15,664 bases of DNA, from contig DASUSF010000360.1 of assembly GCA_036375275.1 (NCBI GenBank), forward strand, positions 1 through 15,664, read 5' to 3'. The position numbers were made by a program, and so were the translations under genes. Shown here in pieces: positions 1 through 6,003 of this stretch; position 1 is the stretch's first letter; each line of letters begins with the position of its first letter. This stretch comes from DASUSF01 sp036375275 (GTDB lineage: Bacteria; Pseudomonadota; Alphaproteobacteria; Geminicoccales; Geminicoccaceae). Below the pieces are notes generated by a model, which worked only from the letters and a program-made list of their open reading frames with translations, had not been told where the DNA came from and did not search any database.

Positions 1-1
1 G

Positions 2-25
2 TCCGGGCGATGGACGCCGCCCGGA
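2..25 (-). terminator. Terminator-like hairpin after the SpoIIAA-like remnant
   Basis: A perfect 8-bp inverted repeat, TCCGGGCG (2-9) and CGCCCGGA (18-25), encloses an 8-base loop. Read on the minus strand, it begins 12 bases after the TGA at 38-40. That position fits a transcription terminator for the gene whose remnant ends there. Any T-run would lie outside the window, so intrinsic termination cannot be confirmed. Confidence 0.4.
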
Positions 26-37
26 GCTGTCGGAGCC

Positions 38-244
38 TCAGGTCGCCTCGGGCGCGGGCGCGCGGTGCCGGAGCCACGTCCGCGCGTGCTCGATGTCGGC
101 GAGGCCGAACACGCGCACCTCCGCTGGCGCGAGCCGCCCCGCCACCGCTGCGAGCGGCCGGATCCAGCCGACGTCGGTCACGACCGCGACCCGGCTGAAG
201 GCGTTGAAGTGGCGGAGGCTGAACTTCAGGTCCGCCCAGAGCGC
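38..244 (-). pseudogene. 3' remnant of a SpoIIAA-like (STAS/SEC14 domain) gene
   Basis: On the minus strand, 68 codons from ALWADLKFSLRHF through SRVAVVTDVGWIRPL to FGLADIEHARTWLRH, then TGA, read as the C-terminal half of a SpoIIAA-like STAS/SEC14 domain. The usual pattern in that family is a WxDLKFxL helix, an R-hydrophobic-AVV-D strand, a W, a xEVRxFxL strand and a final A-WL helix. Whole proteins are about 120 residues, so the first 50 or so are missing and there is no start codon. The sequence directly upstream belongs to the decayed methionine-synthase-like gene, so a deletion probably joined the two. Family members are small cytoplasmic proteins of poorly known role. The fragment is judged non-functional because it lacks a start and half the fold. 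The family call rests on motif recognition only. Confidence 0.6.
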
Positions 245-1405
245 TTCCTGTGCGCGAGATCGCGTCCGAGGAGCCCGAGGCGCAGTCGGGGCCGGCGATC
301 AGCCGGTCGGGGTCGATGTGGTGGAGGGCGGCGCGCAGCCGGTCCCTGATCTCGTCGACCTCCCCGACGCGGCTCCTAGAGCAATTTCCGATGAGACAGA
401 CCCGCATCGAATCGCGACGTCCTTCCGCTCATCGGAAGCAAATTGCTCTATTTCAATGGATCAGAGCGGATTCACCCGCTCGGAACCGCATGCACCCGGT
501 TCCGTCATATGGGGATCCGCTCTAGCGATCGCGATCACCCCGAGGATCAGGGTGGAGCGCCGGAACCGCTCGAGCAGGGCGAGGTCGTTCGGCCGGTGCG
601 CGTCCTCGATCGAGATCACGTCGATGCTGGTTTCGTCGAGGGCTTCGGCGAGCTCGCCGTAGGCCTCGCGCGGCGCCTTCGGATAGTCCTCGTCCGGGTC
701 GAGCCGGTCGGGATAGCCGCAGCAGACGTGCACCACGCGGCGGACCTCGCGCGGCACCCGGTGGAAGGCTCGCTCCAGGTGATCGAGGCCGAAGGCGAGG
801 GCCTCGGCGCTCCGCCGGGCGAGCAGCGGCTCGTCGATCTAGATCCAGGCGCAGCCGGCATCGGCCAGCCGCCGGATCTCGACGTTGAGCGCGTCGGCGA
901 GATCGCCGCCGCGGCGGCGGGCGTCCTCCTCGTAGAAGGCGTCGACCACGCTGTCGCCGATGACCATCGGCCCCGGAAGCGTCATCTTGACCGGCTTCCG
1001 GGTCGCGGACTGCGCCACCTCCCAGTCGCGCACCAGGAACGGCTCGGGGTCGGCCTCGATGCGGGGGGCGACGGTCGGCAGCTGCGCGGTGGAATGGCCC
1101 CGCATTTGCTTTTCGCTCAGGGTGCGGAAATCGATCCCGCGGAGGTGTCGGCAATGGTAGTGGATGTAGTTCTCGCGCCGGATCTCGCCGTCGGTCGAGA
1201 TGTCGATGCCGAGCGCGTCCTGCTCCCGCACCACCTCAGGGGTCGCCTCATCGAGGATCGGGGTCAGCCGGTCGCCATACTCCCGCAGCGTCTCCGCATA
1301 GCCACGGGTCGGCTCGGCGGTGTCGGTGCCCTCCTCGCGGGCGAACCAGTCCTGGACCGGAACCTGGCCCGGCTTGAGCCACGCGCCGATGGTCGTCGTG
1401 AGCAA
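245..1405 (-). pseudogene. Decayed cobalamin-independent methionine synthase (MetE C-domain) family gene
   Basis: Reading from 1405, the protein opens MLTTTIGAWLKPGQVPVQDW. It continues through LGIDISTDGEIRRENYIHYH and LPGPMVIGDS to ADAGCAWI, where a TAG (839-841) replaces the Gln codon CAG of the family motif IQIDEP. The same frame resumes with IDEPLLARR, the zinc-site motif HVCCGYP, ISIEDAHRPND and LILGVIAIA. A 144-bp element then interrupts it (379-522). Beyond the element, SRVGEVDEIRDRLR, DPDRLIAGPDC and, after a one-base loss near 281, LGLLGRDLAHRK continue the protein. The last codons are replaced by an unrelated gene fragment. Family members transfer a methyl group to homocysteine or act on other thiols; this stand-alone C-domain type has uncertain substrates. 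The start is TTG with no good ribosome site, possibly a former ATG. The three lesions plus the missing end make a functional product very unlikely. A truncated 188-residue N-terminal peptide could still be made. Confidence 0.88.
379..522. mobile_element. Composite palindromic MITE-like element with TA duplication
   Basis: The 144-bp insertion sits inside the methionine-synthase-like gene and is flanked by TA on both sides (377-378 and 523-524). Removing the element and one TA restores the codons GCT AGG AGC, giving the expected IAIARSRVGEV. That supports TA as a target duplication. The element has two hairpin units. Unit B (379-448) begins GAGCAATTT and ends AAATTGCTC, with inner arms CCGATGAG and CTCATCGG, and has TA on both of its own sides (377-378, 449-450). 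Unit A (464-522) begins GAGCGGATTC and ends GGATCCGCTC, with inner arms CGGAACCG and CGGTTCCG. It carries no transposase. TA duplication and short GAGC ends suggest an IS630/mariner-type origin, which is inference. Similar GAGCGGAT palindromes are recalled from other alphaproteobacteria. Confidence 0.75.
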
Positions 1406-1455
1406 GGTGTGGGCCGTTTCACAGCGCCCTGCCGCTTATCCCTCAGTCTCCAAGC

Positions 1456-1471
1456 CCGACACGCATGTCGG
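1456..1471. repeat. Short perfect inverted repeat upstream of small hypothetical gene
   Basis: CCGACA and TGTCGG are separated by the four bases CGCA. The repeat lies 22 bases before the ATG at 1494 and between two divergent genes. It could be a leader hairpin or a protein-binding site for the downstream gene. Nothing else supports a function, and short repeats of this length are common in GC-rich DNA. Confidence 0.25.
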
Positions 1472-1493
1472 ACGCTCCGTAGAAGGACGGAAC

Positions 1494-1754
1494 ATGAAAG
1501 CCCTGATCCTGGTATGCGCAAGCGCCCTCTCGCCGGGGGACTGCACCACGGAGACCGCCGCCGCGGTGATCCAGGGGCCGGACGTCGGGGGGCCGGTGAG
1601 CTGCGCCCTGCACGGCCAGGCCTATCTCGCCGAGACCCCGCTCGCCCGCTACCTCGACGGCGGCCACTACCTGCAGATCGTCTGCGAGCCGGCGAACCGG
1701 CTCCGGCAGGCGAGGGCGGGCGGCCCGTCACGGGTCACCGTCGCGCAGCGCTGA
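1494..1754 (+). CDS. Small conserved hypothetical protein, 86 aa
   Basis: The protein starts MKALILVCASALSPGDCTTE and has four cysteines at 8, 17, 37 and 64. Two lie in DCTTETA and VSCALHGQAYLAET, and the last in YLQIVCEP. Short alphaproteobacterial hypothetical proteins with this layout (VCA..L.P.DC, a central CxxHGQAYLAET, a final IVCE) are recalled, but no function is known. The start is chosen because AAGGA (1483-1487) lies six bases upstream and the family-like sequence begins there; the same frame is open further upstream without a better site. The hydrophobic first dozen residues are too short and interrupted for a clear signal peptide. The stop lies five bases from that of the convergent ccmB. 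The final 20 residues are Arg/Gly rich and may be poorly ordered. Confidence 0.7.
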   Translation: MKALILVCASALSPGDCTTETAAAVIQGPDVGGPVSCALHGQAYLAETPLARYLDGGHYLQIVCEPANRLRQARAGGPSRVTVAQR

Positions 1755-1759
1755 GTGCC

Positions 1760-2428
1760 TCATTCGAGCGCGAGCCGGAGAGCCGCGGCGCTCGCAAAGG
1801 GGGCGAGCGCCAGGGCAGCGAGCAGCATGGCACCGAGGATCAGGAGCTGCGGCCGCCCCGACAGGCCCATCACCTCGCCTTCCACGGCGCCGACCCCGAA
1901 AATCAACACCGGGATGTAGAGCGGCAGGATCAGCAGCGCGAGCAGCGTGCTGCCGCGCCGCGCGCCGACCAGGAGCGCGGCGCCGATCCCGCCGACCAGG
2001 GTCAGCACCGGGCTGCCGAGCAGGAGCGCGAGCATCAGCGGCAGGAAGGCCTCCCTCGGCACCTGCATCAGCACGGCCAGGAGCGGCGCCGCGACGGTGA
2101 GGACGAGCCCCGTGCTCAGCCAGTGCGCGAAGGCCTTGGCGAGGGTCACGAGCTCCAGCGGCAGCACGCCGAGCGCCAGCAGCTCGAGCGAGCCGTCGTC
2201 GGCGTCGGCCTGGTAGAGCCGGTCCAGGCTCAGCATGACCGCGAGCAGCGCCAGCACCCAGATCACGCCGATCCCGATCCGCTCCAGCACCTCCGGCGCC
2301 GGCCCGACGCCGAGCGGGAACAGCGCAAGCGCGATGACGAAGAACAGGACCGGCTGCAGGCTGTCGCCGCCGCGGCGGACCCCGAGGCGCAGATCGCGAA
2401 GCACGATCGCGGCGAAGGCGCGGGTCAT
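1760..2428 (-). CDS. ccmB: Heme exporter protein CcmB
   Basis: This is the inner-membrane permease subunit of the CcmABCD complex, which drives release of heme-loaded CcmE in system I cytochrome c maturation. At 222 residues it matches the usual length of about 220. It begins MTRAFAAIVLRDLRLGVRRG and holds the family pattern of six membrane helices, with LQPVLFFVIALALFPLGVGP early, the loop LDRLYQADADDGSLELL, and PVLIFGVGAV near the C-terminus. Its ATG overlaps the ccmA stop by four bases (ATGA at 2425-2428), so the two are translationally coupled. No ccmC follows; the gene instead faces a convergent small hypothetical gene. The rest of the maturation system must lie elsewhere, as is common in Alphaproteobacteria. 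Confidence 0.93.
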   Translation of the reverse strand: MTRAFAAIVLRDLRLGVRRGGDSLQPVLFFVIALALFPLGVGPAPEVLERIGIGVIWVLALLAVMLSLDRLYQADADDGSLELLALGVLPLELVTLAKAFAHWLSTGLVLTVAAPLLAVLMQVPREAFLPLMLALLLGSPVLTLVGGIGAALLVGARRGSTLLALLILPLYIPVLIFGVGAVEGEVMGLSGRPQLLILGAMLLAALALAPFASAAALRLALE

Positions 2429-3039
2429 GGCCCGAGGTCGAGCAGCAGGGGATCCCGCGCCGCCACGTCGCCGTGGGTGGCGAGCGCGACGAGGCCGCCC
2501 TTCGCACGGTGCCCCTCGATCGTCGCCTCGAGCTTCCCCCGGCTCCGCGCATCGAGACCGACCCCCGGCTCATCGAGCAGCCAGAGCGGGCGCGGCGCCG
2601 CGAGCAGCCGGGCGAGCGCGAGGCGCCGGCGCTGCCCGGCGGAGAGGAGCCGGACCGGCACCTCGGCGAGCGGCCCGAGATCGAACGTGTCGAGCGCCGG
2701 TCCGAGCGCGGCCAGGGCGCCGCCGGTGAGGTCGGCCGCGAAGCTCAGGTTCTCGCGGGCGGTGAGCGCGGTCTTGAGCCCGTGCGCATGCCCGACGTAG
2801 TGCACGCGGGCCCGGTGTGCCGGGCGGTCGGCGTCGACCGGCTCGCCGGACCAGCAGAGCTCGCCCCCGGCCGGTGCCAGGAAGCCCGCGAGCAGCCGGA
2901 GCAGGCTCGACTTGCCGCTGCCGTTGGGACCGCGCAGCACCAGCGCGTCGCCGGGGTCGAGCGCGAACCCGATGTCCCGGAACACGAGGCGGCCGCCGCG
3001 CAGGCAGGCGAGATCGCGGGCTTCGAGGAGCGACGCCAC
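2425..3039 (-). CDS. ccmA: Heme exporter ATP-binding protein CcmA
   Basis: This is the ATPase subunit of the CcmAB heme-handling ABC transporter, acting at the cytoplasmic face of the inner membrane in cytochrome c biogenesis. The 204 residues match the short single-domain CcmA form. Walker A is GPNGSGKS (38-45), the signature is LSAGQRRRLALARLL (about 132-146), Walker B is LWLLDEPGVGLD with the catalytic Glu near 157, and the switch His is near 189 (ATHGD). The YVGHAHGLKTALTARENL stretch is the CcmA-typical Q-loop region, with His where many ABC proteins have Gln. The start is GTG, directly abutting the TGA of the upstream CoA-ligase-like gene (TGAGTG), which suggests co-transcription with the genes above it. 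It overlaps ccmB by four bases. Confidence 0.93.
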   Translation of the reverse strand: MASLLEARDLACLRGGRLVFRDIGFALDPGDALVLRGPNGSGKSSLLRLLAGFLAPAGGELCWSGEPVDADRPAHRARVHYVGHAHGLKTALTARENLSFAADLTGGALAALGPALDTFDLGPLAEVPVRLLSAGQRRRLALARLLAAPRPLWLLDEPGVGLDARSRGKLEATIEGHRAKGGLVALATHGDVAARDPLLLDLGP

Positions 3040-4290
3040 TCAGCCGGGATCGCGCCGGTCGTCGATCACCTTGCCGTCGTTGGCGAGTGAGCCCGCCGCG
3101 ACGATGGTGGCCTCTCCCTTGAGGCCGGTGACCGCGCGGAGGCTCTCGGCGACCGCCGCCGCGAGACCAGCCGCCGCGCCCTCCGCCTCGCAGTGGAGGA
3201 CCATGCGGTCGCGCTCGCCGTCGCGGTCGACCACCAGCCGGCCCTTCCGCACTTCCGGGTGCCGGGCCAGCGTCGCCGCCACCTGCCGGGGATGGACGAA
3301 CATGCCGCGGACCTTGGTCGCCTGGTCCGCCCGCCCGAGCCAGCCCTTCAGCCGGCGGTTGGTGCGCCCGCACGGGCTCGGGCCCGGCAGCACGGCCGAG
3401 AGGTCGCCGGTCGCGAAGCGGATCAGCGGGTAGTCGGGATTGAAGCTGGTCACGAGCACTTCGCCGACCTCGCCGTCCGGCACGGGGTCCCCAGTCCCCG
3501 GTCGCACCAGTTCGACCAGCACCGCCTCGTCGAGCACCAACCCCTCGCCGGCCTCGGTCTCGTAGGCGATCAGGCCGAGATCCGCCGTGGCGTAGCATTG
3601 ACGCGCGTCGATGCCGTGCCGCTCGCGAAGCTCGTCCGCCGCGCTGCGGGGGAAGGCTTCACCCGAGACCAGCGCCTTGCGCAGGCTGTCGAGCCGGTGC
3701 CCGAGCGCGGCCGCCTGCTCGAGCAGGATCTTGAGGAAGGACGGCGTGCCGGCGTAGGCGACCGGCCGAAGATGCCGGATCGCCTCGATCTGCCGCTCGC
3801 TGTTACCGGTGCCGGCCGGGAACACGGGGCAGCCGAGCGCCCGCGCGCCGGTCTCGATCATCGCGCCGGCCGGGGTGAGGTGGTAGGCGAAGGTGTTGTG
3901 CACCAGGTCGCCTGCCCGGAAGCCGGCGGCGAACAAGGCACGCGCCATCCGCCAGTAGTCCGGGCGCGCGGCCTCGGGCTCGAAGATCGGCCCCGGCGAC
4001 ATGAACACGCGGGCGAGATCGTGGGTGCCGGTCGCCACCAGGTCGCCGAAGGGCGGCGTCTCGTCCTGCCGGTCAGCGAGCTCGCTCTTGCGCAGCACCG
4101 GCAGTCGCGCGAGGCGCTCGCGCGATGTGATCTCGCCCGGCTCGATCGCGTCGAGGTGCCTCGCGACCGCCGGCGCGCGTGCCTTCGCCTGCCGGATCAG
4201 CGCCGGCAGCCCGGCGAGCAGGTCGGCCTCGCGCTGCTCGGGGCTCCGGACCTCGAGTTCGTCGAAATGGCGCCGCCCGTCCCGCTCCAT
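3040..4290 (-). CDS. Phenylacetate-CoA-ligase-like (PaaK family) AMP-binding protein
   Basis: A 416-residue member of the PaaK branch of adenylate-forming enzymes, which activate a carboxylate with ATP and join it to CoA in the cytoplasm. PaaK-type features include LPVLRKSEL (63-71), GTPSFLKILLEQ (181-192), ALVSGEAF (206-213), QCYATADLGLIAYE (231-244), PLIRFATGDL (288-297), GRADQATKVRGMFVHPRQV (319-337) and a C-terminal GKVID with the likely catalytic Lys (407). The usual Ser/Thr/Gly-rich loop after the second segment reads MSPGPIFEPE (97-106). Divergent loops of this kind occur in the subgroup recalled beside Liv-type transporter genes. The substrate is unknown; aromatic or branched acids imported by the neighbouring system are a guess. 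The start ATG lies seven bases after the previous stop, and the stop abuts the ccmA GTG. Confidence 0.85.
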   Translation of the reverse strand: MERDGRRHFDELEVRSPEQREADLLAGLPALIRQAKARAPAVARHLDAIEPGEITSRERLARLPVLRKSELADRQDETPPFGDLVATGTHDLARVFMSPGPIFEPEAARPDYWRMARALFAAGFRAGDLVHNTFAYHLTPAGAMIETGARALGCPVFPAGTGNSERQIEAIRHLRPVAYAGTPSFLKILLEQAAALGHRLDSLRKALVSGEAFPRSAADELRERHGIDARQCYATADLGLIAYETEAGEGLVLDEAVLVELVRPGTGDPVPDGEVGEVLVTSFNPDYPLIRFATGDLSAVLPGPSPCGRTNRRLKGWLGRADQATKVRGMFVHPRQVAATLARHPEVRKGRLVVDRDGERDRMVLHCEAEGAAAGLAAAVAESLRAVTGLKGEATIVAAGSLANDGKVIDDRRDPG

Positions 4291-4297
4291 GCGGCGC

Positions 4298-5134
4298 TCA
4301 GGCGCGGGGCTCGCCCAGGGCCACGCTGTAGCGCGAGCGCAGGCGGAGCACGTGGTCCTGCAGCCAGATCGGGCGGTCGCGCTCCGCCCACGCGCTCCAG
4401 AGGTCGGCGAAGGTCTGGGCCTGGAAGTGGATCCGGCTTTCGCTGGTCTCCTCGATCAAGGCCTGGAGCTCGGCGCGGTGCCGGCGGAAGTCGTCGAAGA
4501 CGTCGGCGTCGATCGGTTCCCAGTACAGGTAGAGCAGCACGGCCTGGCGGTCGGGGAAGGTCCGGCCGAGGGCGAGCGCGTGCTTGATCAGCGCGCCGAG
4601 GTCGACGAGCGCGAAGCTGTCCGGCCGGCTCCTGAGGGTCTGGAGAAGGAGCCGCCAGGCGTCCAGCCCCTGGGTTTCCTCGAGCAGGCGGTCGTAGCTT
4701 GGCGCGACCGGCGACTTCCGCCGCCCGAGATACTCCGAGCAGCGCACCGTCACCGCAACCGCGGCGTCCTCGCGCAGCGCCATCAGGTCGAGGTGGGGCG
4801 GCGTGCCGCGCAGGCCGGTCGGGCAGCGGACCTCGAACTGCATCTGCTGGAAGCCGGTGTAGCCCGCGAGCGACATCTCGCCCGGCGCCCGGCGCCAGGG
4901 CACGAAGGTGTTGATGGCGAGCGCCGCCGCGCAATCCGGCGAGCGCAGCCGCGACCGGTCGAGGGAGAGCGGGAGCTGCTCGTCCTCCACCCCGTCGATC
5001 AGCAGATCGACCATGCGCCGGACGCGGAGGTCGGGCACGCGCGGAGAGCGGCGGGTGCGAGCCGCGCGGAGGGCCTCGGCGAGTGCGGCGCCGGTCCGCT
5101 GGGCGAGGCTGCCCTGGAAGTTGCCGCCGACCAT
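4298..5134 (-). CDS. PD-(D/E)XK-like (PGN_0703-type) protein with altered active site
   Basis: A 278-residue protein with the hallmark ALAINTFVPWR (71-81), then FEVRCPTGLRGTPPHLDLMA (100-119). These are recognised from the PGN_0703-like restriction-endonuclease-fold family, whose members usually read PTGLxGTPPNLD followed by AVESKxxEYL. Here the Glu (101) and Asp (116) positions are kept, but the ESK catalytic motif is replaced by TVR (129-131, in AVTVRCSEYL). Nuclease activity is therefore doubtful; the fold may have a binding role. The EYL that follows, the SYDRL helix and the C-terminal ALIKHALALGR and LLYLYWEP segments fit the family as recalled. It lies 10 bases after the LivF-type gene and seven before the PaaK-like gene, so it belongs to the same operon. 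Why a nuclease fold sits in a transport/CoA-ligase cluster is unknown. Confidence 0.65.
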   Translation of the reverse strand: MVGGNFQGSLAQRTGAALAEALRAARTRRSPRVPDLRVRRMVDLLIDGVEDEQLPLSLDRSRLRSPDCAAALAINTFVPWRRAPGEMSLAGYTGFQQMQFEVRCPTGLRGTPPHLDLMALREDAAVAVTVRCSEYLGRRKSPVAPSYDRLLEETQGLDAWRLLLQTLRSRPDSFALVDLGALIKHALALGRTFPDRQAVLLYLYWEPIDADVFDDFRRHRAELQALIEETSESRIHFQAQTFADLWSAWAERDRPIWLQDHVLRLRSRYSVALGEPRA

Positions 5135-5144
5135 GGTCCTCCGT

Positions 5145-5993
5145 TCAGAGCCAGCGCTTGCGGCGCTTGTAGCTCTTGATGTCTCGGAAGCTCTTCCGGC
5201 CGCTGGAGCTCAGCCCGAGATAGAACTCCTTGACGTCTTCGTTGTTGCGGAGCGCGGCGCCGTCGCCGTCGAGCACCACGCGACCGTTCTCCAGAATGTA
5301 GCCGTAGCTCGCGTAGCGCAACGCCACGTTGGTGTTCTGCTCGGCGAGCAGGAAGGCGACGCCGCCCTCGCGATTGAGCCGGGCCACGATGTCGAAAATC
5401 TCCTCGACGAGCTGCGGCGCGAGCCCCATCGAAGGCTCGTCGAGCAGCACCAGCCGTGGCCGCGCCATCAGCGCCCGGCCGATCGCGCACATCTGCTGCT
5501 CGCCCCCCGAGGTGTAGCCGGCGAGCGCGCGCCGACGCGCCTTGAGCGGCGGAAAATAGCCGTACACCATCTCGAGATCGCCGGCGATCGCAGAGCGCCC
5601 GTCGCGGCGCGTGTACGCGCCGGTGAGCAGGTTCTCCTCGACCGTCAGATGCTCAAAGCAGTGCCTCCCCTCCATTACCTGGACAACACCGCGGCGCACC
5701 ATCTCATGCGGGCTCAGGGTCGCGACGTTTTGCCCCTCGAGCTGGATCGAGCCCTTGGTGACCTCGCCGCGCTCTGCCCGGAGCAGGTTGGAGATCGCCT
5801 TGAGGGTGGTGGTCTTGCCGGCGCCATTGGCGCCGAGCAGGGCGACGATGCCGCCCTCCCGCACGTGCAGGGAGACGCCCTTCAGGACCAGGATGACGTG
5901 GTCGTAGACGACCTCGATGTTGTTGACCGCGAGCAGCGCCCCGGCCGCCGCCGGCCCGGGCGCCTCCCGCGCGGCCTCGAGGAGGGCGGCCAC
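5145..5993 (-). CDS. livF: LivF-type branched-chain amino acid ABC transporter ATP-binding protein
   Basis: A 282-residue ABC ATPase of the LivF branch, which powers uptake through Liv-type permeases at the inner membrane. Walker A is GANGAGKT (54-61), the signature GYTSGGEQQMCAIGRAL (159-175), Walker B LVLLDEPSMGLAP (181-193) with Glu186, and the LLAEQN switch region (215-220) follows. The motif MEGRHCFEHLTVEENL (107-122) is a LivF marker. A basic tail, RKSFRDIKSYKRRKRWL, extends it beyond the usual 235-240 residues; such tails are recalled in LivF paralogues next to CoA-ligase genes. The start used is GTG, 10 bases after the binding-protein stop; the first 20 or so residues are Ala-rich and a later start is possible. 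The true substrate is unknown. No LivG, LivH or LivM gene is in the window. Confidence 0.88.
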   Translation of the reverse strand: MAALLEAAREAPGPAAAGALLAVNNIEVVYDHVILVLKGVSLHVREGGIVALLGANGAGKTTTLKAISNLLRAERGEVTKGSIQLEGQNVATLSPHEMVRRGVVQVMEGRHCFEHLTVEENLLTGAYTRRDGRSAIAGDLEMVYGYFPPLKARRRALAGYTSGGEQQMCAIGRALMARPRLVLLDEPSMGLAPQLVEEIFDIVARLNREGGVAFLLAEQNTNVALRYASYGYILENGRVVLDGDGAALRNNEDVKEFYLGLSSSGRKSFRDIKSYKRRKRWL

Positions 5994-6003
5994 CGCCCCG
6001 CCC

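Noticed and set aside
839..841. TAG read as pyrrolysine, since pyrrolysine occurs in some methyltransferases
   Set aside because: Pyrrolysine is known in methylamine methyltransferases, not in the MetE family. The position is normally Gln and the gene has further independent lesions.
443..2800. A 785-residue open frame on the plus strand
   Set aside because: It runs antisense through the MetE-like remnant, ccmB and ccmA and reads as low-complexity Arg/Glu/Pro-rich sequence, an artefact of high GC content.
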